Below, piece after piece: positions 22,429 through 30,088 of a stretch of DNA of 34,742 nt; the first letter of the stretch is position 1, and each line of letters opens with the position of its first letter. Position numbers and translations under genes: made by a program. Under the pieces are notes generated by a model. That model saw nothing but the letters and a program-made list of their open reading frames with translations. It was not told the origin of the DNA and did no database searches. Origin of the DNA: Candidatus Adlerbacteria bacterium (GTDB taxonomy: Bacteria > Patescibacteriota > Minisyncoccia > Phycocordibacterales > SBAW01); the NCBI GenBank assembly GCA_903878285.1, contig CAIRHB010000003.1:1-34742 (forward strand), given 5' to 3'.

Positions 22429-23127
22429 TCAAGAAAAAACGTCTACATGTTTCTCGCAAAAAGCTCTCGTAGACCCTCTGCGGAAGTGTGCAAAATAGAG
22501 CGTATCGGTATGGGGAACGGTGTCTCGATATGCCCCAAGTTTAAAATAGGCTTCTACCGCGTCGTCAGGATGGCCGATGAATCCCTCAAAAGACGCAAAT
22601 GATGTCCCGTTAAGAAACGCCTCTGTGCGTCCTTGATGATTTGCAGCAATGCGATAGTGCACCATAAACCGCTGCCAGCTACCGAGCTCGATAGGTGGTG
22701 CTTTAAAGGTAAGCCTCTCTTCTTTTGATTGGATGATGAATATAACGTTGCCGTTTTTATAGCGAAGCGCTAATGCTGGGCGTCTATTGCCGACTTGTTT
22801 CCAACTCGCGAACAAAAGGCGGTTGTTGATTACGACAAAATCCTTGGGTATATACACGGAAAATGCATACCAGACGTCCGTACCAGCGGGGAGTATAACC
22901 TCTTTTCTTTCGGACAATTCTGAACGCTCTGTACCGTTGCCATCGCCTCCTATTTCAGGAAGATCGCCTTGATGCACGGTGACTTTTAGTGCTGGTCCTG
23001 CTGTGCCGTCAACATCGTGCACCATCTCAAAACGATCCTCCCTAATCCTTTTCAAGTTCCAGAATGATGTGTCTATCTCGGCAGATACAAAGTCATCTGA
23101 ATATTCGATACCTCCTGTCTCCATCAT
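22429..23127 (-). CDS. Polysaccharide lyase-like protein (heparin lyase I / PL20-like fold)
   Basis: A 232-residue protein starting MMETGGIEYSDDF. The middle shows the beta-jelly-roll pattern of PF14099-type lyases: DVWYAFSVYIPKDFVVINNRLLFASWKQV, then PALALRYKNGNVIFIIQS, then LGSWQRFMVHYRIAANHQGRTEAFLNG and YFKLGAYRD. No signal peptide is seen, which is unusual for such enzymes. The start follows TATAAT (23140-23135) by 7 nt; a frame open to 23628 crosses the pilB-like gene and is rejected. Activity and substrate are not proven; a carbohydrate-binding role without lysis is possible. Confidence 0.65.
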   Translation of the reverse strand: MMETGGIEYSDDFVSAEIDTSFWNLKRIREDRFEMVHDVDGTAGPALKVTVHQGDLPEIGGDGNGTERSELSERKEVILPAGTDVWYAFSVYIPKDFVVINNRLLFASWKQVGNRRPALALRYKNGNVIFIIQSKEERLTFKAPPIELGSWQRFMVHYRIAANHQGRTEAFLNGTSFASFEGFIGHPDDAVEAYFKLGAYRDTVPHTDTLYFAHFRRGSTRAFCEKHVDVFS

Positions 23128-23134
23128 GAGTGTA

Positions 23135-23190
23135 ATTATACACTTTTCTTTTGCACTCTCACGCTCGATTGCGCGCGAGTGCGGTATACT
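23135..23190. promoter_or_regulatory. Divergent leaderless promoters (lyase-like gene / pilB-like gene)
   Basis: On the minus strand TATAAT (23140-23135), 7 nt before ATG 23127. On the plus strand TATACT (23185-23190), 6 nt before ATG 23197. Clear -35 boxes are not seen. Confidence 0.65.
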
Positions 23191-23196
23191 AGAGAC

Positions 23197-24996
23197 ATGA
23201 TTGCTGATGGGGAACAGCTTGGAGTGTTCTTGGTGGATGCGGGGTTTGTGACACGCTCGCAGTTGCGTGCTGCACAAGAAGTGGCTGCGCGGTCGGGTGA
23301 GTCGCTTGCAGCTGCGATTGTGTCGCAGGGCATGCTCGACGAGGACGAGTTGCGTCGCGGGATGGCGGCGGCGTTTGGTGTGCCGTTTGTGACGCTCGCG
23401 CGCGAGGATGTGTCGACCGAGGCGCTGCAGCATATCCCCGAGCCGTTTTCTCGCACGCACAATATCGTCGCCTTTCGGCAGACGGGCGACTCGCTCGAGA
23501 TCGCCCTCTTCGACCTCGCTGACTTGGAAAAAATCGAGCAGCTGCAACACAAATTGCGCTTCCGTATCCTGCCACGGCTCACCAACCGCGCGTCGATGCG
23601 CACCGCGCTCGTCGAGTATCAAAAGCATCTTAAAAAGCGTTTTGGCGACGCGATTGTCGAGGAGGCAAACGTGCTCGCCGAGCGCCTACAGAAGTTTGCC
23701 CGATCTGACGAAACCGATACTTCCACATCTGATGCTGCAGAAGATATAACGCTAACGCTCGCCGACCAACAAGCAGCAGCGCGGCTGACCGACCTTTTGG
23801 TGCAGCATGCGCTGACGAGCCAAGCATCGCATGTACACATCGACCCGACGGAGCGCGGCGCGTTGGTGCGCTACCGCATCGGCGGCATGTTGCACGAAGC
23901 GATGCAGATCCCGCTCCACGCGGGCAAGGCGCTGGTCGCACGGCTGCGTCAGCTCGCGGGGCTTTCTGCTGCGGTCGGCGACACAACACAGGAAGTATCA
24001 CAGGAGGGGCGATTTAAAGTGTCGCTCAACGCGGCGTCCGAGGACGAGTACGCTGTGCGCGTATACGGCGCTCATGCGACAGAGCATGGTCGCGTGACGC
24101 TGCATATTGTGCCGACGCGTTCGGGGCGGCGTGGCTTTACGCCCGAGTCGCTCGGGCTGCATGGCCAGGAGCTTGAGGAGTTGCACCGGCTTGCGCGCGT
24201 GAGTTCTGGGTTGGTGCTTGTGTGCGGCCCCGCCGACTCGGGTAGGACAACGCTGCTCTATACGTTACTTGATATGCTTGGCGGCGTGTCGCGCACCGTT
24301 GGCACGGTCGAGAACACGATTGAGCATCGCGTGCCGCTTGCGCAGCAATCGCAGGCAGGTTCGGGGCAGGGAATATCCACTGCCGCGCGGCTGCGTACAT
24401 TACTTTTGCAGGATACCGATGTGATTATGTTGGCAAACATTGCCGACCGTGAGACAGCCGCGCTCGCGGTGTCGGCGGCAAATCGTGGCGTGTTGGTGCT
24501 CGCGGGGGTGTCGGGCAACAGTGCCGCTGCGGGTATTGATACACTGCGGCGTTTTGGCGTTTCACCGAATATCCTTGCGTCATCGCTCCAACTGGTGATC
24601 GCGACACGTCTGGTCCGCCGTCTGTGTTCCAGACACGAGACACATCGGCTGTCGCGGCTTGAGGCAGACACACTAGAAGAAAAGGCAGAGTTTAGCCGCG
24701 TCCTCGCGGCGCTTAAGGAGGAAGGTTTTGCGGACTCCAATGCACAGTGGAAGGATGTGACGTTTTCGCGGCCCGAACCGTGCGGCGAGTGTCGCGGCGG
24801 CTACCAAGGGCGGCTTGGTGTGCAGGAGGTCGCTCCGGTGTCGCGAGTACTGCGTGACGCGATCATCCGTGGCGGCGATCTTGCGGATATCGAGCGTCTG
24901 CTCGCCGAGGAAGGGGTGCTGAATCTCGTCGAAGATGGACTATACAAGGCGGCTCGGGGGCAGACCAGTGTCGAAGAGATTTTGAAAGTGGCGTGA
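23197..24996 (+). CDS. GspE/PilB-type secretion ATPase with degenerate catalytic motifs
   Basis: A 599-residue protein with the full architecture of type IV pilus assembly ATPases: MshEN-type N-terminal domain (1-145), then the Asp-box region ASHVHIDPTERGALVRYRIGG (210-230) and the ATPase core. The catalytic motifs are altered. Walker A is GPADSGRTT (344-352), with Arg in place of the essential Lys. The Walker B region is DTDVIMLANIADRETA where active enzymes have GEIRD. The His box is GVLVLAGVSGNSA, without its histidines. The zinc site keeps CGEC but has lost part of the first pair (CSRH). It is likely an inactive paralogue or structural subunit. It leads tpiA and pgk. Confidence 0.85.
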   Translation: MIADGEQLGVFLVDAGFVTRSQLRAAQEVAARSGESLAAAIVSQGMLDEDELRRGMAAAFGVPFVTLAREDVSTEALQHIPEPFSRTHNIVAFRQTGDSLEIALFDLADLEKIEQLQHKLRFRILPRLTNRASMRTALVEYQKHLKKRFGDAIVEEANVLAERLQKFARSDETDTSTSDAAEDITLTLADQQAAARLTDLLVQHALTSQASHVHIDPTERGALVRYRIGGMLHEAMQIPLHAGKALVARLRQLAGLSAAVGDTTQEVSQEGRFKVSLNAASEDEYAVRVYGAHATEHGRVTLHIVPTRSGRRGFTPESLGLHGQELEELHRLARVSSGLVLVCGPADSGRTTLLYTLLDMLGGVSRTVGTVENTIEHRVPLAQQSQAGSGQGISTAARLRTLLLQDTDVIMLANIADRETAALAVSAANRGVLVLAGVSGNSAAAGIDTLRRFGVSPNILASSLQLVIATRLVRRLCSRHETHRLSRLEADTLEEKAEFSRVLAALKEEGFADSNAQWKDVTFSRPEPCGECRGGYQGRLGVQEVAPVSRVLRDAIIRGGDLADIERLLAEEGVLNLVEDGLYKAARGQTSVEEILKVA

Positions 24997-25023
24997 GTCT
25001 CACCGAGCGGGTACTATAGATAC

Positions 25024-25800
25024 ATGATAGCAACAAAAAAGTCGCCTGCTAAAAAGCCGCTGGTAATTGCAAACTGGAAGGCGTATCTTACGCGCCCCGA
25101 GGAGGTGCAGCGCTTCGCGCTCGCGTATACGCGCATCGCTAAAAAATATTCCCACGTCGATCTCTTGATTGCGCCACCGTTTGTTCTGTTGCCAGCAACA
25201 ATCGCAGCGTTTAGGAAAGCAGGCGTGCGGATTGCCGCGCAGAGTGTGTCGCCCTTTGTTGACGAAAAGCAGACCGGCGAGGTCGAGGCGTCGATGCTTA
25301 AATCACTCGGTGTCTCGCAGGTTATTGTCGGGCACTCGGAGCGGCGGCAGTATGAGAGCAACGACGTGGTGCGCGCGCAGGTTGCCGCTGCGGCAAAAGC
25401 AGGCCTCTCTATCATCTTGTGTGTCGGCGAACAGGAGCGCGACGCGGCAGGCGGACATTTTTCTGTTATTGCATCGCAACTCACCACCGCTCTAGAGAAA
25501 ACAACAATACCTGCAACAAAGATTATCGTTGCATACGAGCCCGTGTGGGCAATCGGCAAAAGTGCCAAGGATGCGATGCAGCCAGATGATGCGCACGAGA
25601 CGGTTATTTTTATACGCAAAAATCTCGCCGATATTCTCGGGCGCGCAGCGGGGGTCAAGGTGCCGATCCTCTATGGCGGCTCGGTCGAGGCAGAGAACGC
25701 GAGAGATCTGCTCGTCTCTGGGGGCGTGTCGGGATTTTTGGTCGGACATGCAAGCACCAAGGTGGATTTGCTCACGGCGCTGCTTGCTGCGATTCAGTAA
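25024..25800 (+). CDS. tpiA: Triosephosphate isomerase
   Basis: A 258-residue glycolytic enzyme interconverting dihydroxyacetone phosphate and glyceraldehyde 3-phosphate. Catalytic residues are present: Asn/Lys in VIANWKAYL, His in VIVGHSERRQYE, Glu in VAYEPVWAIGK, and the phosphate-binding PILYGGSVEAENA. The N-terminal MIATKKSPAKKP is a short extension. TACTAT (25012-25017) lies 6 nt before ATG. It is 27 nt after the pilB-like gene and 50 nt before pgk. Confidence 0.96.
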   Translation: MIATKKSPAKKPLVIANWKAYLTRPEEVQRFALAYTRIAKKYSHVDLLIAPPFVLLPATIAAFRKAGVRIAAQSVSPFVDEKQTGEVEASMLKSLGVSQVIVGHSERRQYESNDVVRAQVAAAAKAGLSIILCVGEQERDAAGGHFSVIASQLTTALEKTTIPATKIIVAYEPVWAIGKSAKDAMQPDDAHETVIFIRKNLADILGRAAGVKVPILYGGSVEAENARDLLVSGGVSGFLVGHASTKVDLLTALLAAIQ

Positions 25801-25850
25801 CAGCCTCTATTCCTGCAGACCTTCTTATTTACTCAAGACGTATCTACTCT

Positions 25851-27014
25851 ATGTATAGCTTCGCAACCATCACCGACGCAATCAACTTGCAGTGTATTAA
25901 ACCAGGCACGCGCGTCCTGTTGCGCACGAGTCTTAATGTACCTGTTGCTGCCGATGGCTCCATTGGTGATATGTTCCGGCTCACGCGCTCACTGCCAACG
26001 ATCAAGTTGTTGATGGAGAAAAAAGCAAAGGTGATCATTGTGGGTTACATCGGCCGCCAAGGCGACACACTGCGCCCCGTGCATGCGGCACTGCAAACGT
26101 TGCTGCCTGATACAAAAATATCTTTTTTTGATGGAAAGATAGGTGATGCGCGAGCGGTTGTTGATCAGCTAGCAGAAGGGGAGTGTGTGATGCTCGAGAA
26201 TATCCGTCGCGAGAAGGGCGAGGAGGATCCTGTATCTGCCGACGGCGCACAACTAGTGGCCGACCTGGCAGCACTCGCTGATATGTTTGTCGACGACGCG
26301 TTTGCCGAGGCGCATCGCGCGTATGCGTCCAATTGTGGCGTCACGAGCAAGCTGCCGTCCTACGCAGGGCTCTTGTTTACCGAAGAGGTAGAGAAATTGT
26401 CCGAAGCACTGACACCAACAGGGAAGTCGCTCGCGATTATCGGTGGTGCCAAGTTTGAAACAAAAGAGCCGCTGTTGATAAAACTCCTAGACACATACGA
26501 GGCGGTGCTCCTTGGCGGCGCGCTTGCCGACGATGTGTTGCGCGCGCGTGGCAACCCTGTTGGATCCTCGCTCATCTCGGGAGAGCCGATTCCGGTTTCT
26601 ATCGCCAGCAACAGCACACTGGTGGTCCCAACTGATGTGGTAGTGGTCGAGGAGGGGGTGAGCGCCGAACGCGAGTGTACTGTCAACGATGTCCGCGCGA
26701 CTGAGCACATTGTCGACATTGGTGCAGCAACGTCGAGGGCATGGGCGGAAAAGATCTCGCAGGCAGCGTTTGTATTGTGGAACGGCCCGATGGGCGTCTA
26801 TGAACAAGGGTTCGAGGACGGCACCGATGCGCTCGTCGAAGCAATCTCGCGCTCGACGTGCCATGCAGTCATCGGCGGCGGCGACACGGCAGCAGCAATA
26901 GCCAAGTTCCCGCTCGACCCGTCACGGGTCTTTATCTCCACCGGCGGCGGCGCAATGCTCCAATTCCTCGCCGACGGCACGCTGCCTGCGATCGACGCGC
27001 TTTCTAAAAAGTAA
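25851..27014 (+). CDS. pgk: Phosphoglycerate kinase, divergent
   Basis: A 387-residue enzyme of glycolysis that transfers phosphate from 1,3-bisphosphoglycerate to ADP. Recognised by LENIRREKGEE, FAEAHRAYAS, AIIGGAKFETK, FVLWNGPMGVYEQ and VIGGGDTAAAIAKF with STGGGAML. Two substrate-site motifs differ from the norm: R-x-D-x-N is RTSLN (25-29; Asp is Ser), and SHLGRP is GYIGRQ (65-70; His is Tyr). The nucleotide side is well kept. It may have weaker activity or altered substrate geometry; a lineage-specific variant is the simplest view. Confidence 0.92.
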   Translation: MYSFATITDAINLQCIKPGTRVLLRTSLNVPVAADGSIGDMFRLTRSLPTIKLLMEKKAKVIIVGYIGRQGDTLRPVHAALQTLLPDTKISFFDGKIGDARAVVDQLAEGECVMLENIRREKGEEDPVSADGAQLVADLAALADMFVDDAFAEAHRAYASNCGVTSKLPSYAGLLFTEEVEKLSEALTPTGKSLAIIGGAKFETKEPLLIKLLDTYEAVLLGGALADDVLRARGNPVGSSLISGEPIPVSIASNSTLVVPTDVVVVEEGVSAERECTVNDVRATEHIVDIGAATSRAWAEKISQAAFVLWNGPMGVYEQGFEDGTDALVEAISRSTCHAVIGGGDTAAAIAKFPLDPSRVFISTGGGAMLQFLADGTLPAIDALSKK

Positions 27015-27024
27015 CATTGGCGAG

Positions 27025-27052
27025 TTGACGTGGCTACAGAACTGTGTATACT
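27025..27052 (+). promoter_or_regulatory. Promoter between pgk and NUDIX 2
   Basis: TTGACG (27025-27030), 16 nt spacer, TATACT (27047-27052). The start should be near 27059, about 95 nt before the NUDIX gene. Confidence 0.65.
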
Positions 27053-27065
27053 TTGTAATACAGCT

Positions 27066-27116
27066 ATGCAAAGAGAAGCGTCGTACCCTCGCGCACTCGC
27101 TCTGGCAGCAGGATAA
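27066..27116 (+). CDS. Possible 16-residue leader peptide
   Basis: ATG 27066 to TAA 27114-27116 encodes MQREASYPRALALAAG. It begins about 7 nt after the predicted transcription start, the same geometry as the leaderless genes of this window, and lies wholly in the leader of NUDIX 2. It could regulate the gene behind it or be chance. Confidence 0.3.
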   Translation: MQREASYPRALALAAG

Positions 27117-27152
27117 GAAAGTGGAGTAAACAGGCGGCAAGTACCTCTAACT

Positions 27153-27659
27153 ATGGAAATCACATCAACGCTCACCAACACATCTGGGCAAGAGGTACAC
27201 ATCACCTATCGCAATATCGAGAGCGAGCTTGATATTGTAGGCAAAAAAGTTTCTGCGGTGCATGCGTTTTGTTTCTCAAAAGACCAGCTTGTTATTGTGC
27301 ATGATGCGGCAAAAAGGTCTTGGACTCCTCCCGGAGGGAGCGTGGAAGAAGGCGAAAGCGTGAGCGACGCGATACAAAGAGAGGTTCGCGAAGAGACGAA
27401 TATGAAAGTCGTGTGCCAAAAGGTTATTGGCTGCCAAGACATAACCACGCTCGCAGGAACCACCTCGCAGATACGGTCGGCATGTATCGTCGAGCCGTAT
27501 GGAGATTTTATCGCCGACCCCGACAACGACGTGACCGAGATACAACTCATCGACCCAAAAGACTATAAAAAGTATTTTGATTGGGGCGCGATCGGCGACC
27601 GACTAATGGAACGAGCACTGGAAGCAAAAGCACACCTGCAAGCAGAATTGGATAAGTAA
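27153..27659 (+). CDS. NUDIX hydrolase 2
   Basis: A 168-residue protein. The Nudix box GGSVEEGESVSDAIQREVR-EETN matches G-x5-E-x7-RE-x-x-EE. Flanking segments SAVHAFCFSKDQLVIVHD and SWTPPGGS are typical of the fold. A C-terminal helix DRLMERALEAKAHLQAELDK follows. The substrate is unknown. It has a separate promoter with a leader of about 95 nt and no good Shine-Dalgarno site. Confidence 0.85.
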   Translation: MEITSTLTNTSGQEVHITYRNIESELDIVGKKVSAVHAFCFSKDQLVIVHDAAKRSWTPPGGSVEEGESVSDAIQREVREETNMKVVCQKVIGCQDITTLAGTTSQIRSACIVEPYGDFIADPDNDVTEIQLIDPKDYKKYFDWGAIGDRLMERALEAKAHLQAELDK

Positions 27660-27697
27660 AAGGCGACCATTGCTGGCCGCCCCGCATTAAACCGCAA

Positions 27698-27973
27698 CTA
27701 CGACACGATGATTTCGGTTACTGTTTGTATCTCCTCAAGAGAGTAACCTTTCCAAAGGAGCCACCCCCTATACTCACTTCCGCATTCAGCGTCATTCCAA
27801 GCCTGCTCAAAGTTGCCACGAACTATGGCAAGTTGCGCAGCTGGCTCAGTGGTCCAGAATGAATCGTAAGTGTAGCGCTTCGCTTCCTCAATGTTTTTGC
27901 TTACCATACAAAACACATCGCAGTGATACACAACCGAGCCGTCGGGGAGGATATACTTGATGATGTACTTCAT
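27698..27973 (-). CDS. Small protein of unknown function
   Basis: A 91-residue protein, MKYIIKYILPDGSVVYHCDVF, with a beta-hairpin N-terminus, two Cys (CDVFC) and a Trp-rich second half (SFWTTEP, RGWLLWKGYSLEEIQ). AGGAG lies 6 nt before ATG and overlaps the stop codon of the microprotein upstream, so translation is coupled. It is the last gene of a three-gene minus-strand unit with the microprotein and the receiver-like gene. No family is recognised. Confidence 0.65.
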   Translation of the reverse strand: MKYIIKYILPDGSVVYHCDVFCMVSKNIEEAKRYTYDSFWTTEPAAQLAIVRGNFEQAWNDAECGSEYRGWLLWKGYSLEEIQTVTEIIVS

Positions 27974-27982
27974 GGCGAACTC

Positions 27983-28084
27983 CTACTGTATTGAGCAGTA
28001 CTGCTCATTGTTGAAGAACTTTCTCGAAGAAACCGCGAGCGAGTCGTGGCTTCTATAGAGGGGAGAAGGACCAACTTCTCCCAT
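27983..28084 (-). CDS. Microprotein of 33 residues
   Basis: ATG at 28084 follows a full Shine-Dalgarno sequence AAGGAGG with 5 nt spacing, the best site in the window. The product is MGEVGPSPLYRSHDSLAVSS and 13 more residues ending NNEQYCSIQ, polar and without a membrane segment. The stop TAG overlaps the ribosome-binding site of the next gene. It is 31 nt downstream of the receiver-like gene. Confidence 0.6.
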   Translation of the reverse strand: MGEVGPSPLYRSHDSLAVSSRKFFNNEQYCSIQ

Positions 28085-28115
28085 GTAAACCTCCTTTCTG
28101 TTGTCTCGGAGCGGA

Positions 28116-28592
28116 CTATTCCGCGCCGATCTTGGCAGCTTGTGCCTTGAGCTGCTCCAGGCCTTTCGACCAGTCCTTCTCCTTGGCTTCTGCCTCGGAG
28201 TCGTCCTGGTCGAAATGATCAACCAGATACTCGTTATGCCACAGGTCAAGCACCGTCAAGACGCTTGTGGCCTGGTTGTATTTCGTACCATGGTGATACC
28301 CTGCAGTCACAATGACGCATGGAATACCGAGCGATTGGCACTTCATCAGTACGACCAACCCCAAAGGAGCCAACTCGCCAGAAGAGTCGTTCTTAGATAC
28401 TGGAAAGAACAGGTCCGTCAGGACCCCGAACTCCCCAGGCTTACAGCCCCACCCCTTAAGACCCTTCAAGAAATCCTCAAGGTTACCAAAAAGACTGAGG
28501 CGACGCACCACTCTGTAATCCTTGAGGGACTTAATAGCTCCCTCCTGATGGTCATAAGAGTCTTCAACGACGAGCACTTGCCTGAGTTCCAT
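28116..28592 (-). CDS. Receiver (CheY-like) domain protein
   Basis: A 158-residue single-domain protein beginning MELRQVLVVEDSYDHQEGAI. It shows the acidic pair (ED) after the first beta strand, the likely phospho-acceptor Asp in FGVLTDLFFPVS, and the Thr in IPCVIVTAGYHHG. The Lys expected near the end of the fold is not evident. A charged C-terminal extension (DQDDSEAEAKEKDWSKGLEQL) follows. The start at 28592 was chosen because GGAG lies 7-8 nt upstream; the frame is open to 28694. No sensor kinase is nearby. It leads an operon with a microprotein and a 91-residue protein. Confidence 0.65.
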   Translation of the reverse strand: MELRQVLVVEDSYDHQEGAIKSLKDYRVVRRLSLFGNLEDFLKGLKGWGCKPGEFGVLTDLFFPVSKNDSSGELAPLGLVVLMKCQSLGIPCVIVTAGYHHGTKYNQATSVLTVLDLWHNEYLVDHFDQDDSEAEAKEKDWSKGLEQLKAQAAKIGAE

Positions 28593-28772
28593 AACCATTC
28601 TCCACCCCAGAACCCCGAGGTGCGGGTGCGCCGTGGCGCAGGTTTTCGACGAACTGTCTGCAACCAGTAAATCACTCTGTGTCAATACTGACAAAGAGTG
28701 TGTCTGGTGCTGGTGGTAAAAATGGCTCTGTGGAATGGCTTTTTGTGTATAAGTATCCTGTTGTCAAAGATA

Positions 28773-28801
28773 TTGACAGCGCAGGCGGTTTCGGATACCA
28801 T
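28773..28801 (+). promoter_or_regulatory. Promoter of TrmB 4
   Basis: TTGACA (28773-28778), 17 nt spacer, TACCAT (28796-28801). Transcription should start near 28808, leaving a short leader of about 20 nt before ATG 28829. Confidence 0.7.
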
Positions 28802-28828
28802 ATATATGCGTTATATCGCTACATCTAT

Positions 28829-29557
28829 ATGAACAATCCGACACAAACACTCGCGAAGTTGGGATTATCGGACAAGGAGGCGGCTGTTTACTTCGCTTTG
28901 CTCAAGTTGGGACAGGGGTCGGCTCAGGCTATTGCTCGTATATCGGGGCTCAAGCGGCCGACGACGTATGTGATTTTGGAGGAGCTGCGCCGAAAGGGGT
29001 TGGCACTGAAGGCTCCAGGGTCGGCGAAGCAGATGTTTAGCGCTCTGTCACCTGAGGAGTTGGTGCGCGAGATGCGAAAGAACGTCGCAGAGACCGAGCA
29101 CCTGCTGCCGGAGCTGATGCGGCTCTACCAGGGGAGCACCGCGCGGATCAAGACGGTGTACTTTGAGGGCATCGAGGGCATCAAGCAGGTGATGGACTAT
29201 AAGCTGGGGGACGGGCAGGAGCTGGTAGCCTTTTGGGCTATCGAGCAGAATGTCCCGAAGGAACTCTCACGCTACTTTATCGACTGGGCGGAGAAGCTGA
29301 AGCAAAAAAAGATTACCATGCGCGGCATCGTACCCGAGCATCCGACGCTCAAGAAGTATCGCGCCGCCGACGCAGCGTATGGGCGGGACATCAAGACAGT
29401 GCCATTCGAGCAGTTCTCGTCCGAAGTGGCAATCGACACGTCGGGAGACATTGTGCGCATCCATGACTACAAAAACCTGCAGGGGATTGTGATTGAAAAC
29501 GCCGACGTGGCAAAGACGGTGCGCGAGATATTTGAGATGCTGTGGACTCGGGTGTAG
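28829..29557 (+). CDS. TrmB-family transcriptional regulator (paralogue 4)
   Basis: A 242-residue protein from MNNPTQTLAKLGLSDKEAAVYFALLKLG. The winged helix contains AQAIARISGLKRPTTYVILEELRRKGLAL and a wing KQMFSALSPEELV. A helix of about 30 residues (MRKNVAETEHLLPELMRLYQ) and a sensor region with VYFEGIEGIKQVMDYKL follow. It is closest in this window to paralogue 2 (same KRPTxYV motif, DLRKKGLALK versus ELRRKGLALK). A frame open to 28679 would include the promoter and is rejected. It ends 20 nt before the DksA-like gene. Confidence 0.87.
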   Translation: MNNPTQTLAKLGLSDKEAAVYFALLKLGQGSAQAIARISGLKRPTTYVILEELRRKGLALKAPGSAKQMFSALSPEELVREMRKNVAETEHLLPELMRLYQGSTARIKTVYFEGIEGIKQVMDYKLGDGQELVAFWAIEQNVPKELSRYFIDWAEKLKQKKITMRGIVPEHPTLKKYRAADAAYGRDIKTVPFEQFSSEVAIDTSGDIVRIHDYKNLQGIVIENADVAKTVREIFEMLWTRV

Positions 29558-29577
29558 AAAATGGTACACTCGGGGGT

Positions 29578-29964
29578 ATGAATACAGAACAGCTGGCGCA
29601 TTTTAAGAGCAAATTAACAGAGGAGCTGGAGGCAACCGAGGTGGAGCTGACGTCGCTTGGCTGGGAGAACCCCGAGACCGGCGAGTGGGACGCGACGGCG
29701 CGCGACATGGATATCGCGTCGCCCTTGGCGGACGCCAACGAGGCGGGGGATGAGATCGAGGAGCTGGAGGAGCACAGCGAGGAGATCGACGCGATCCAAA
29801 CCCACTGGCGCAATATCAAGCGCGCGCTCACTAATATCGAGGAGGGTGCATACGGCATCTGCGAGATTTGTAGTAACGAGATCGAGAAAGAGCGGCTTGA
29901 GGTTATCCCCTCGGCCCGCACTTGTGAAGCTGACAAAGAGGAGGAGGTAGATCTCTTACCCTAG
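29578..29964 (+). CDS. DksA/TraR-family zinc-finger protein with three of four cysteines
   Basis: A 128-residue protein with a helical N-terminal hairpin (MNTEQLAHFKSKLTEELEATEVEL; DEIEELEEHSEEIDAIQTHWRNIKRAL) and the C-terminal finger YGICEICSNEIEKERLEVIPSARTC-EAD. The last ligand of C-x2-C-x17-C-x2-C is Asp in place of Cys. Members bind the secondary channel of RNA polymerase and alter initiation. The start at 29578 follows TACACT (29565-29570) by 7 nt; an upstream in-frame codon at 29542 lies before the -10 box. Confidence 0.85.
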   Translation: MNTEQLAHFKSKLTEELEATEVELTSLGWENPETGEWDATARDMDIASPLADANEAGDEIEELEEHSEEIDAIQTHWRNIKRALTNIEEGAYGICEICSNEIEKERLEVIPSARTCEADKEEEVDLLP

Positions 29965-30088
29965 CATTGCAGACGTTCAAGGGTACGAAATTTTCCTGCT
30001 GAAAAATTTCTCAGTTCTCGCGCCGTCGCGCTCGAAAGCCCCTTTCACATCTCAATGCTGGGTTTTATTTTAGGTGTACAATGTGTGC

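Noticed and set aside
23128-23628. Longer start of the lyase-like gene
   Set aside because: It is antisense to the pilB-like gene; a TATAAT 7 nt before 23127 fixes the start.
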